From: Yunchengibacter salinarum
GTDB taxonomy: Bacteria > Pseudomonadota > Alphaproteobacteria > Sphingomonadales > Kordiimonadaceae
Assembly: GCF_037658235.1 (NCBI RefSeq)
Contig: NZ_JBBJLN010000003.1
Coordinates: 266,913-330,912 of the forward strand
Direction: 5' to 3'
Length of the DNA: 64,000 bases
Part shown: positions 35,547-43,987 of the stretch, piece after piece
Layout: the number at the start of each line of letters is the position of its first letter
Numbering within the stretch: position 1 is the first letter of the stretch
Notes under the pieces: generated by a model
Told to the model about the DNA's origin: nothing
The model's database searches: none
What the model saw: the letters and a program-made list of their open reading frames with translations, nothing else
Made by a program: the position numbers and the translations under genes

Positions 35547-37756
35547 CCCACGCCCCCTATCGCTTCGCGCCGGTCGCGCAAAACGTTGTGGCGCCGGACC
35601 AGTCTTACGATCAGATTGATGTGGGTACCCCGCGCCAGGGCACCTATTCGGGGGTGTTGTCTCTTAGCTGGATTGCGCAAACCCCGGTCTGTGTCGGCGG
35701 CGCCGCTGGCGATCAGAAAGACGAGAACGGCCTGCCCTTGGTGCTGCCGGTTCAGGTGGGTGGGCGCTATTGCCTACCGGGCAGCAGCCTCAAGGGGATG
35801 TTGCGCTCCGTCAGTGAAATCGCCTGCCATGCTCATCTGGGCATGGTCAGCGCGGCCAAGCCGGATCGGGACGAGCAATATGCCTGGCGCACTATTCCCT
35901 CACAAAGAGGCAATAATATAGCTACATATGAAATCAAATTGACAGAGGCCCGGTGCGGCTGGCTCTCCTGGTCGCAGGAGCGCGGCTGGGCCCTGGCGCC
36001 GGTAAAGAATAACGATCGATTGGGCAATGAACTGGTGGCGACCCGCCGTAACCATACGAAGCGTAAGGTCCATATAGATCGCATTCTGACCTATCTGAGG
36101 CACAAGGACATTGAAGGCGTCCCTGGAAATGTGGATGCCTGGCGCGAGCTGACCATTGATCTGAAATATTCGCTGCTTCAGAAAGCGGGTGCGGCAAGCC
36201 GGGCTTCCGGCGGCGATCTTGATGCCAGAGTTGCTAGCGCACTTCAGGCCGAGGCCGTTAGAAACATGGTGAACAGGGGCATGGACGTGAGTGCCATGCT
36301 GGCCCCTTCATTGGCCCCGGCCTCGCGGGAAGAAATCTTGGCCGCGATTAAGCGGGTGCGCGCCGGTCAGGATCAACCCGCTGACGGGCCGGATTTCAGC
36401 GATCTGGATAAGCTGGTTTTTACCGGCTATTTTGATGAACCTGGCAAGAAGCATGAATATAATTTCTCGGAACCGGGGCAGTCTCATGCGGTGTCAAATG
36501 CATATATGAACGAAATCCACCGGGTTATGGGTGATGCCAATGTGCGGGCGAGCCTGTCCGGTGAGGGCAACATCACCCAGTGGGAATTCTGGATGGCGCT
36601 TCTTGGGCATCCCGTTGTCAATGACGACAAAAAGTTTCCCCTGGCCCGAAAGGTCCGCGATAATGGTCTGAAGCATCCCTATCCTGGGTACGGAATCCCG
36701 GTATTCTACTATAAGCCGGGACATGTGCAGTTGACCGACCTGGCCGATGCCAAAAGCGCGCGTGAGTGTGGCATTTATATTGATTTCAGCCCGATCATCC
36801 GCAAGCCGTACCGCCACACCCTGTCTCAGGTTTTGGCGCGCACCCATCAGGGCGAAACCGGCGAAGGGGCGGATGCCGCAACTTACAGCATTCCCCGCTT
36901 TGATGAACCCGGCGGTTGGGATTTTGCCAAGGCGCTGTTCGGCGCGGTAGAAGATACGGAATCCGGTGCCAAGGAAACCGGCGCTGATGATCGCCGCGCC
37001 CTGAGAAGCCGGGTGGAAATGGGTTTTGCCATGGGACCAAAGGTGGATAATGTGCAGCCCGCGCAAACCTGGGGCACCTTTAACGCGCCCCGCGCATCTT
37101 ATTCGGCGTTTTATCTGGATGCGAGCGCGCGCGGGGGCGGACAGAGGGGCTATGACAGCCCACACGCCCGCATTGCGGGGCGGAAACGCTATCCGGTGAA
37201 ACCGGCGGAAAATAATGGCCCCTTGACCACGGTTGACGATCAAACCCCGAGACCGAGGCGGGATACTGCGCTTGCCTTCCTGCCTGAGGGGACATGCTTT
37301 CAGCAGACCATTCGGTTCAAGAACCTAACCCAAATCGAACTTGGTGCCCTTGTCTGGGCCCTTACGTTCGGGTCTCTCGCCGGTCTTGAAAATGGCACGG
37401 GCCGGTACTGCCATTCCATTGGCCGCGCCAGAGCTTATGGCTATGGCGCGATCAAGCCAAGGCTGGAAGGGCAAGGCACATGGCTGGCTTTGATGGGCGA
37501 GCGGGGGGCCGAGACAGCGGCTGTGGATACCGTGTTGCAGTCTGCCTTAAATGGCTTTGAGGACTATATGAAGAGCAAACTCAACAATACAGATCTCGCC
37601 AACACACCAGCCGTCAAGGTTCTGCGGGCGGCCGCGCATATGGGCACGGGTGCGGCAATGTCCGGGCAGTTGAAACAGGCGTCTTTGACGGAATTTTCCA
37701 ACTGGTCCAATAACGCGCCCTTGCCAGACTATGAGGAAACGGACGACCATTCCTGA
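35543..37756 (+). CDS. Large RAMP protein, TIGR03986-like
   Basis: 737 residues. YCLPGSSLKGMLRSVSEIACH (in part, about 73-93) and IGRARAYGYGAIKPRL (about 625-640) are the RAMP N- and C-terminal signatures. The size and pattern match the large TIGR03986-type RAMP protein found in type III-D-like systems. A long mainly helical insert (about 195-275) could play the role of the small subunit, because no separate cas11 gene exists. Last gene of the operon; a strong bidirectional terminator lies 53 bases after the stop. Confidence 0.8.
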   Translation: MTHAPYRFAPVAQNVVAPDQSYDQIDVGTPRQGTYSGVLSLSWIAQTPVCVGGAAGDQKDENGLPLVLPVQVGGRYCLPGSSLKGMLRSVSEIACHAHLGMVSAAKPDRDEQYAWRTIPSQRGNNIATYEIKLTEARCGWLSWSQERGWALAPVKNNDRLGNELVATRRNHTKRKVHIDRILTYLRHKDIEGVPGNVDAWRELTIDLKYSLLQKAGAASRASGGDLDARVASALQAEAVRNMVNRGMDVSAMLAPSLAPASREEILAAIKRVRAGQDQPADGPDFSDLDKLVFTGYFDEPGKKHEYNFSEPGQSHAVSNAYMNEIHRVMGDANVRASLSGEGNITQWEFWMALLGHPVVNDDKKFPLARKVRDNGLKHPYPGYGIPVFYYKPGHVQLTDLADAKSARECGIYIDFSPIIRKPYRHTLSQVLARTHQGETGEGADAATYSIPRFDEPGGWDFAKALFGAVEDTESGAKETGADDRRALRSRVEMGFAMGPKVDNVQPAQTWGTFNAPRASYSAFYLDASARGGGQRGYDSPHARIAGRKRYPVKPAENNGPLTTVDDQTPRPRRDTALAFLPEGTCFQQTIRFKNLTQIELGALVWALTFGSLAGLENGTGRYCHSIGRARAYGYGAIKPRLEGQGTWLALMGERGAETAAVDTVLQSALNGFEDYMKSKLNNTDLANTPAVKVLRAAAHMGTGAAMSGQLKQASLTEFSNWSNNAPLPDYEETDDHS

Positions 37757-37808
37757 GCGATAGAAGCCGTAGTCTGTCGCATCCGCACCTCGAACTACCA
37801 AAAAGAAA

Positions 37809-37849
37809 GCCCCGCCGCCCGGTTATTTGGTCCGGGCGGCGGGGCTTTT
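37809..37849. terminator. Bidirectional terminator between cas operon and array 1
   Basis: GCCCCGCCGCCCGG pairs with CCGGGCGGCGGGGC (14 bp, 9-base loop), with TTTT on the right and an A-rich stretch on the left. It would end both the rightward cas operon and the leftward CRISPR array transcript. Confidence 0.88.
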
Positions 37850-37870
37850 ATGTGTTCATAAGGGGGCGGG

Positions 37871-38448
37871 GTATCGGTTTGCCCTGAATGCTGTCAGCCG
37901 AAAAAAGTCAGAATCGCCGTCGAAATCCAGTATCAATGGGCTTGGGTCTGCCCTGAATGCTGTCAGGTATGGTGGGGCAGCTTTTGGGCTGGCGAACCGT
38001 ATCAATGGGCTTGGGTCTGCCCTGAATGCTGTCAGGGAGCGCAAGGGCAAAAAGGAAAAGCGGCTGGGTATCAATGGGCTTGGGTCTGCCCTGAATGCTG
38101 TCAGGTCGATTCGCTGGGCGAAAACGCCGCCAGCGTCGTATCAATGGGCTTGGGTCTGCCCTGAATGCTGTCAGGGCAAAAGCCTGCCGTGTCTTGGCAC
38201 AGCATGTATCAATGGGCTTGGGTCTGCCCTGAATGCTGTCAGGCCGCGAGATGGCCTCTAAAGACCAGCGCCACAGTATCAATGGGCTTGGGTCTGCCCT
38301 GAATGCTGTCAGGACGGGCATTCAGCCCGTCTGGGTCGGCACCGTATCAATGGGCTTGGGTTTGCCCTGAATGCTGTCAGGGTGGGTGCGGACCGCCCGC
38401 CGCATCGCCGCGTATCAATGGGCTTGGGTTTGCCCTGAATGCTGTCAG
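37871..38448 (-). CRISPR. CRISPR array 1 (8 full repeats plus 1 degenerate, 8 spacers)
   Basis: The 37-base repeats start on the plus strand at 37930, 37999, 38068, 38138, 38206, 38276, 38344 and 38412. Each begins GTATCAATGGGCTTGGG and ends CCTGAATGCTGTCAG. Spacers are 31-33 bases. The last two repeats carry one C-to-T change. A repeat lacking 10 internal bases lies at 37871-37897, the expected leader-distal end. Read on the minus strand, repeats end in ATTGATAC, like the 8-base 5' handle of type III crRNAs, so transcription runs leftward from the AT-rich leader at 38449. Confidence 0.97.
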
Positions 38449-38620
38449 GCTACCCTCTGTATCTTCTCTGTCAAGGCTTTTGATTTCCGGTGGAATCCAC
38501 GGGGTAAGCCTGCAACCTGGGTATTTTCAGATATTTTACAGGAATATTTCATATATTTCTTCATTTTTTACTTTATCTCCAATATATTATCAAAAATCCA
38601 CGGGGTTCGCAATCGGGGGC
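38449..38620 (-). promoter_or_regulatory. CRISPR leader 1 / divergent promoter region of RT-cas1
   Basis: 172 AT-rich bases between array 1 and RT-cas1. It shares with leader 2 the first 14 bases next to the last repeat (CTACCCTCTGTATC), TGTCAA at position 20, TCCACGGGGT at exactly position 47, and a distal block AAAATCCACGGGGTTCGC followed by AATCGGG about 145 bases from the array. TCCACGGGGT therefore occurs twice in this leader. The array promoter is expected near the right end; the same region must carry the RT-cas1 promoter. Confidence 0.8.
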
Positions 38621-38627
38621 GGGTGGC

Positions 38628-40634
38628 ATGGATGGGTCTTTGTTTGGGGACGTGTGCACGTTGGACAGGCTCGGCGCGGCCTGGTTGAAGGTGCGGGGCA
38701 ATGGGGGTGGCCCCGGGTTGGATGGCATGACCACCGCGCTGTTCGAGCAGGCGGTGGACCGGCATCTGGCCCGGCTTCACCGCCAATTGGTGCGCGGCAC
38801 GTACCGCCCCGATCCGCTGAAGCTGATCCGCATTCCCAAAAAGCGCGGCGGCATGCGGCGGCTGGCCATTCCCACCGTGCGGGATCGGGTGGTGCAGACC
38901 GCCATGGCGCAAACTCTCACCCCCGTGCTGGACCCGGAGATGGAGGACGCCAGCTTCGCCTATCGCCCCGGTCGCGGCGTGCGGCAGGCGGTGGCCCGCA
39001 TCCGCATGTATCACAAGGCCGGTTATCGCCATGTGGTGGAAGCCGATATTGACGATTATTTCGATACCATTCCCCATGCCCGTCTGCTGGCCCGGCTGGA
39101 ACGCACCGTGCCTGATCCGCGCCTGTTGGCACTGGTGGCAGACATGCTGACCACCGCCACCGAGGGCGCGGACATCGGCGTGCCACAGGGCAGCCCCCTT
39201 TCGCCGCTGCTGGCCAATCTGTATCTGGATGATGTGGATGAAGCGATCGAAGGGGCGGGGGTGCGTCTGGTGCGCTTTGCCGATGATTTCGTGCTGCTCT
39301 GCCGCACCCCGAAACGGGCGCAAGCGGGCCTGCGCCGCATCACCGATCTGTTGGCCGCCGAGGGGCTGCGGCTGGACCCGGAGAAAACCCGGCTGGTGGA
39401 TTTCGAAACCGGATTTCGCTTTCTGGGGCATTTGTTCGTGCGCTCCATCGTGCTGGAATCCAAGGCACCGGACGATCTGCCCCCGTCCCCCGCGCTGGGC
39501 GATCCGGCCCCGGATGACCTGCCGCCGCCCGATCCCCCGCAACCCGCCCGGCCTTTGGCGCAGGCGTCGGCGAACAGCGCGGAGGATGCCCCCCATCAGG
39601 CCCCGTCCCCCTTCAGGCCGCTATATATCCTTGAAAAAGGCCACCGGCTGGCGGTGCATGGGGCGGGGCTGGCGGTGGAAGGGCCGGGGGACGAACGCGG
39701 CCGCCGCCGCGCGGTGCTGACCCTGCCGCCGGGCGGGGCCGGGCGCGTGGAACTGGGGCCGGATGTGGACGCAACGCCAGAGGCCCTGCGCCTCGCCGCC
39801 GCCGACGGGGCGGAAATCACCTTCACCAATGGCCACGGCCAGCCGGAAGCCCGCCTGGCGCCCCCCGTGGCGGAGGCGGAGCGCCACCGCCTGCATCTGG
39901 CACAGGCGGAAGCGGTGCTGAACCCCGCCCGCCGCATGGTGCTGGTGCGCAGCCTGGTGGCCGGGCGGCTGCACAATCAGCGGGCGCAGCTATATCGCTG
40001 GAACCGGCCCCGAAAGCAGGAAAGCATCAAGGAGAGCGCCCGTCGCATTGGCCGCCTGATCCGCAAATTGCCGCTTGCCGACAATGTGGAGGCCGCCATG
40101 GGGGTGGAGGGGGAGGCCGCCGCCCTCTATTGGCCCGCCATGGCCCGCGCCCTGCCGGAAGGGTGGACCGATGGCCGCCGCCGCCGCGCGCCCGCCGATG
40201 ATCCGCTGGATGGCATTCTCAATTTCGCGGCCTCGCTGCTGGCGCGCGATATGGGGGTGCTGATCCTGCGCCGCGGCCTGCATCCGGGCCTGTCGCCGCT
40301 GCATGCGGTACAGGACGGGCGGCCCAATCTGGCGCTGGATCTGATGGAGGAATTTCGCGCCCCGCTGGTGGAAGGGCTGGCCGTTTATCTGATCATGAAC
40401 CGGCTGCTGGATCTGGCCCATTTCGCACCGGGCGAGGGCGGCGCGGTACGCCTGTTCCCCGAAGGCGCGAAACGCCTGATCCGCGGCTATGAAGACTGGC
40501 TGGACCGCCCCGTGGTCAGCCCGGAAACAGGCCGCCGGGGCCCGTGGCGCACCCTGATGGCCGATCAGGTCAGCCGGTTCGCCCGCGCCGTCGCCAACGG
40601 GGACACCTATACCCCCTACGCCATGGACTATTGA
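38628..40634 (+). CDS. cas1: Reverse transcriptase-Cas1 fusion
   Basis: 668 residues. The N-terminal reverse transcriptase (about 12-275) is of group II intron type: RIPKKRGGMRRLAIPTVRDR, ASFAYRPGRG, EADIDDYFD, GVPQGSPLSPLLANLYLDD and the catalytic FADD at 217-220. A Pro/Ala-rich linker (about 280-325) leads into Cas1 (about 328-668) with catalytic E494 (GVEGEAAALYW), H559 (GLSPLHA) and E574 (DLMEEFRAPL). Such fusions allow spacer capture from RNA in type III systems. Unlike the Marinomonas form it has no N-terminal Cas6 domain; a separate cas6 exists. It sits between the two arrays, directly after leader 1. Confidence 0.95.
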   Translation: MDGSLFGDVCTLDRLGAAWLKVRGNGGGPGLDGMTTALFEQAVDRHLARLHRQLVRGTYRPDPLKLIRIPKKRGGMRRLAIPTVRDRVVQTAMAQTLTPVLDPEMEDASFAYRPGRGVRQAVARIRMYHKAGYRHVVEADIDDYFDTIPHARLLARLERTVPDPRLLALVADMLTTATEGADIGVPQGSPLSPLLANLYLDDVDEAIEGAGVRLVRFADDFVLLCRTPKRAQAGLRRITDLLAAEGLRLDPEKTRLVDFETGFRFLGHLFVRSIVLESKAPDDLPPSPALGDPAPDDLPPPDPPQPARPLAQASANSAEDAPHQAPSPFRPLYILEKGHRLAVHGAGLAVEGPGDERGRRRAVLTLPPGGAGRVELGPDVDATPEALRLAAADGAEITFTNGHGQPEARLAPPVAEAERHRLHLAQAEAVLNPARRMVLVRSLVAGRLHNQRAQLYRWNRPRKQESIKESARRIGRLIRKLPLADNVEAAMGVEGEAAALYWPAMARALPEGWTDGRRRRAPADDPLDGILNFAASLLARDMGVLILRRGLHPGLSPLHAVQDGRPNLALDLMEEFRAPLVEGLAVYLIMNRLLDLAHFAPGEGGAVRLFPEGAKRLIRGYEDWLDRPVVSPETGRRGPWRTLMADQVSRFARAVANGDTYTPYAMDY

Positions 40635-40662
40635 TCCCGCCACCCCGACCGCCGCACCCATC

Positions 40663-41112
40663 CCGCCAATGGCCTTGGTGTGGCCCTGTGGGGTCACAGC
40701 CTCGAATCTGGGAGGAAATTCGGGTCGGGCAAGTATCAATGGCCTTGGTGTGGCCCTGTGGGGTCACAGCACGGTCTGTACGGCGATGCGTTCGCCATCT
40801 CGTATCAATGGCCTTGGTGTGGCCCTGTGGGGTCACAGCAGTGAGTTTGCATTGGAAAATGCCCTGCGCGTATCAATGGCCTTGGTGTGGCCCTGTGGGG
40901 TCACAGCCCCTCCTCCAGCACAGAACAAAAGAGGCAGACGTATCAATGGCCTTGGTGTGGCCCTGTGGGGTCACAGCAAGTCTCCACACAACCCCGTGGA
41001 GTTGCTCGTATCAATGGCCTTGGTGTGGCCCTGTGGGGTCACAGCACACAAGCCAGCGCCAGGCGGCGTGAACTAGTATCAATGGCCTTGGTGTGGCCCT
41101 GTGGGGTCACAG
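40663..41112 (-). CRISPR. CRISPR array 2 (7 repeats, the leftmost degenerate; 6 spacers)
   Basis: The 37-base repeats start at 40663 (first bases degenerate), 40733, 40802, 40870, 40940, 41008 and 41076. Each begins GTATCAATGGCCTTGG and ends CCCTGTGGGGTCACAG. Spacers are 31-33 bases. The repeat differs from array 1 in its centre and one end but keeps the minus-strand terminal ATTGATAC. The degenerate repeat lies on the left and the leader on the right, so transcription is leftward. The array lies 28 bases after the RT-cas1 stop. Confidence 0.97.
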
Positions 41113-41285
41113 CCTACCCTCTGTATCCGCTATGTCAACACGCTTGTTATTCTGGCTTATCCACGGGGTCCAAGAAAAATATCCATATAACGATATGAAT
41201 TTTCAAATCAAGCGCCATGATCCGCAATTTATATCAATAATTTTAGTATATTACATAAAATCCACAGGGTTCGCAATCGGGTATG
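41113..41285 (-). promoter_or_regulatory. CRISPR leader 2 / upstream region of cas2-cas6
   Basis: AT-rich, and matched to leader 1 at the array-proximal CTACCCTCTGTATC, at TCCACGGGGT (position 47) and at the distal AAAATCCACAGGGTTCGC followed by AATCGGG, with nearly the same spacing (145 against 143 bases). The central AT-rich part is not alike. It lies directly before the cas2-cas6 pair. Confidence 0.8.
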
Positions 41286-41412
41286 GCTGGGCGGGAAGAA
41301 AGGATTGGCGATGCGCCGGGGCCGCGTTTATTCTGGCGAAACCGGTTTTTTACTGACAGGGGCGGTTTATGGCGGCGGATTTTACGGGTTCGGGTTTGGC
41401 TGGGGCAGGGGC

Positions 41413-41694
41413 ATGAGTGGCGGGCTTTGGCTTTTTGCCTATGATATTTCCGATGATCGGGTGCGGCGCAAGGTGGCCGAAGCGCTGGAGGAAGTGGCCA
41501 TGCGCGTTCAGGCCAGCGTGTTTGAATTTTATGGCAGCCGCCAGCAGGCGGATCGCCTGATGGCTGATCTGGTCGCGCTGACACCGGCGGCGGAGTCCAT
41601 CCGTCGGTATCGGGTGCCGGCCTCGGCCTTTGGCGGGTGCGCCGCGCACGGCCTGCCGCCCGCCCCGCAGGCGGCGGCCTATTGGCTGTTATGA
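41413..41694 (+). CDS. cas2: CRISPR-associated endonuclease Cas2
   Basis: 93 residues. WLFAYDISDDRVRRKVAEAL is the typical Cas2 beginning, with the conserved Asp after the first strand, followed by RVQASVFEFYGS. It pairs with Cas1 in the spacer integration complex. ATG at 41413 gives the normal family length and has GCAGGGG upstream. An in-frame ATG at 41311 with AAGGA 7 bases upstream would add a Gly/Phe-rich 34-residue extension. The stop overlaps the cas6 start (ATGA). Confidence 0.93.
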   Translation: MSGGLWLFAYDISDDRVRRKVAEALEEVAMRVQASVFEFYGSRQQADRLMADLVALTPAAESIRRYRVPASAFGGCAAHGLPPAPQAAAYWLL

Positions 41695-42599
41695 GGGATT
41701 TCGCCTTTCTGCACACCCCGGCGGACGCTGTGTCCCCGGCGGTGCTGGGCGATCTGTGGCGCCATGCCACGCTGACGGTTGAAACCGCACGCCCCGATGC
41801 GCTGGAAACAGGCCCCTGGCTGCCGGGGGCGTTTCGCGGGGCGCTGGGCCGACAGGTCCATGCCGCCGCTGACGGGGGCGCGCCGGGCGCGGCGCTGCTG
41901 CGGGCGGCGCTGTTCGATACGCTCGGCCAGTATCACGGCAATCAGCCCATTCCCAAGCCCGCCCTTGTGCAGGTGGATGACGACGGCACGCGGGTGCGGT
42001 TTCGCCTGCGTCTGTTCGGGGAAGCCATGGTGTTCACCGACTTTCTGGCCGACCTGGCCATGCGTGCGCTTGCCGGGGGGCTGCCCCTGCGGGAAAATGG
42101 CCGCCAGCGGGTGGCCTATGAGGTGCTGGATGCCTATTCGGACCCGATCACCCATGTTCGGCCCGTATCGGCGCCGCTGTCTTCGGCGGTGCTGGTGTTT
42201 CGCACGCCCCTGTGTGTCACCCGGACGGGCGCGATGGCGGGCTCGCTCGACCGGCTGTTGCTGAATATGCTGAACCGGCTTGCCGGGTTGGCGCGCTGGC
42301 AGGATATGGCGCTGGATACCGCAGCCGCGGTGGCGGCGCTGAAAGCGGCACCGCCCATTGTTCGGGCCGAACGCATGACCCCCATAAGCTGGACCCGCTA
42401 CAGCCTGCGGCAGGGGGATCAGCCGATTGTTCAAAAAGGCATGATCGGAACCCTGGCGCTGGAGGGGTTGCCGGATGTGGCGCGCATCATCCTGCCGCTG
42501 GCCGAGACCTGCCATGTGGGCGGTCAGACTGTGTTCGGCTTTGGCCGTTTCGAGCTTGGCGGGTTTATTGGTCGAGAGCGGGCGCCCGGCGGCGCATGA
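41691..42599 (+). CDS. cas6: CRISPR repeat endoribonuclease Cas6
   Basis: 302 residues. The C-terminal half carries Cas6 (PF10040-type) features: SWTRYSLRQGDQPIVQKGMIG, then LPLAETCHVGGQTVFGFGRFEL with the glycine-rich loop and a His. It should cut both array transcripts in the repeat, leaving the AUUGAUAC handle. It is translationally coupled to cas2. Its last 35 bases overlap the convergent gene at 42565. Confidence 0.88.
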   Translation: MRDFAFLHTPADAVSPAVLGDLWRHATLTVETARPDALETGPWLPGAFRGALGRQVHAAADGGAPGAALLRAALFDTLGQYHGNQPIPKPALVQVDDDGTRVRFRLRLFGEAMVFTDFLADLAMRALAGGLPLRENGRQRVAYEVLDAYSDPITHVRPVSAPLSSAVLVFRTPLCVTRTGAMAGSLDRLLLNMLNRLAGLARWQDMALDTAAAVAALKAAPPIVRAERMTPISWTRYSLRQGDQPIVQKGMIGTLALEGLPDVARIILPLAETCHVGGQTVFGFGRFELGGFIGRERAPGGA

Positions 42600-43881
42600 C
42601 AAAGGTTACGCCGGGATTGGATTCTTTTAGCCGGGTCAGCACGTCTTCCACGCCGCGCTGTGAAATCGGCCTGTTTCCCGGCCCGAAAAGCTGCCGGACC
42701 TTCCAGCCCGCCTGCTCGGCCAACAGTTCGCCCACACGGGGCGGCTGGTGTGTGCCATTGGGCAGGATGGTTCCATCCAGCCGGAAATAGGCGGCGGGCA
42801 CGCCGGGCGGTCCGCAGGGGCCGTGGCGCAGGCAGTTGCGCATAGCGCGCCCCAGGGCGCGAAGGGACTTCCGGTCCCGCACGAAGATGATGCCCGCGCC
42901 GTCTTGAAGGCTGTGTTGAGCCATGGGGGTGTAGCGCCCCATTTGCTCCAGAAAACGAAGCGGCGTGCCGCGATCCACGGCCTGCGCCATCGCCATGCGC
43001 ACATCGCGCCTTTTATCGGGGGGGAAGGCGCGCTCGGAAAAGTCCGTCACGCTGAGGGCACCGTGGGCGAAGGGGTCTTCCCGCAACAGGCGGAAAAGTT
43101 GCTCGCTCAGCAGCCAGTCCGGCAGGTCGAGGGCGCCGATCAGGGCGCGCTTTTCAAGCAGGGGGGTGCGGCTAAAAACCTTTCCATAGCGTCCGCCGGG
43201 CCGGCCCATGGCGGCGACGTGATCGCCCAGCCAGGTGCCCTCTGGCGGCAGGCCGGTCGGCCCGAAGATCGCGCGTCGTTCCCGGATAAAACGGGTGCTT
43301 CCCGGTTTCAGGGCTTTCATGAAGTCGCCGATCCGGTCTTTGGTCAACAGGGCGGCGATGGTGTCCGCCGCGTGGTTGCCGGTGGGGAAGGGGCGGAACA
43401 GGGCGACCTGATCGGGCAGGTCGGTTTTCAGGCTTTTGTATGGGATACTGAACAGATGCAGGCGAAATGAAAGGGACAGGCAGGCCAGATGCATCAGCCG
43501 CCACTGGCCGCGCTTGATCCGGCACAGCCGTTTGCGCAGGTTCATGGGAACCCGGTTCAGGTATTCGGCCAGTTTTTCCGCCAGCCAGGGCTTGAGCCGG
43601 GTCAGCTCCGGGTCCGAGTGTGCGGGGATGTCCACGGCGCTGTCGACGGCCAGGTGGTGCAGTACGGTATCAATGTCGGGCTCCAGGTCCGGGCCCAGCA
43701 ACGGCCCGATATCGGGGCTGGCCAGCGCGCCCGCCTTGTCCGGCTGTGTGGCCCAGATCCCCATATGGCGATCCGGGTAGCCGAAATACCAGTGTGTGTC
43801 GCGTATCCGGAAGCTGAATCCGTTTGCGTCCGCGTGACCGGGTCGGGTGTCGTCGGCGGCATGGATGGGGTGCATGTGCAT
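42565..43881 (-). CDS. PcfJ-like domain protein
   Basis: 438 residues. Near the C-terminus (about 340-425) there is a PcfJ-like pattern: ALGRAMRNCLRHG (in place of the LxxCvxxY segment), AYFRLDGTI, and VRQLFGPGNRPISQRGVEDVL, which resembles the QxxGxxNRPP ending. The N-terminal 330 residues are mainly helical and not recognised. PcfJ-like proteins occur on plasmids and near defence genes, and their biochemical role is unknown. AGGAG precedes ATG at 43881. It is co-directional with the nuclease gene upstream (106-base gap) and overlaps cas6 tail to tail. Confidence 0.5.
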   Translation of the reverse strand: MHMHPIHAADDTRPGHADANGFSFRIRDTHWYFGYPDRHMGIWATQPDKAGALASPDIGPLLGPDLEPDIDTVLHHLAVDSAVDIPAHSDPELTRLKPWLAEKLAEYLNRVPMNLRKRLCRIKRGQWRLMHLACLSLSFRLHLFSIPYKSLKTDLPDQVALFRPFPTGNHAADTIAALLTKDRIGDFMKALKPGSTRFIRERRAIFGPTGLPPEGTWLGDHVAAMGRPGGRYGKVFSRTPLLEKRALIGALDLPDWLLSEQLFRLLREDPFAHGALSVTDFSERAFPPDKRRDVRMAMAQAVDRGTPLRFLEQMGRYTPMAQHSLQDGAGIIFVRDRKSLRALGRAMRNCLRHGPCGPPGVPAAYFRLDGTILPNGTHQPPRVGELLAEQAGWKVRQLFGPGNRPISQRGVEDVLTRLKESNPGVTFVMRRRAPALDQ

Positions 43882-43987
43882 AGGGCTGCTCCTGCTTGCG
43901 AACCGGGCGGCTATGGTATGATGTTCGTAGCCACGGCGCGCTCAAAAAAGCGCTCCCGCTTTGAAGGTGCCGGGGGTGCCCCGCTTG

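Noticed and set aside
37827..38688. Plus- and minus-strand reading frames with the recurring peptide INGLGSALNAV or YQWAWVCPECC
   Set aside because: These are translations of CRISPR array 1; the repeating peptide is the 37-base repeat read in different frames.
40544..41198. Reading frames with the recurring peptide MALVWPCGVTA or INGLGVALWGHS
   Set aside because: They are translations of CRISPR array 2 repeats, not proteins.
43925..43965. Possible terminator with a T run (minus strand) after the Card1-like gene
   Set aside because: Only a 3-4 bp stem could be drawn; too weak to call.
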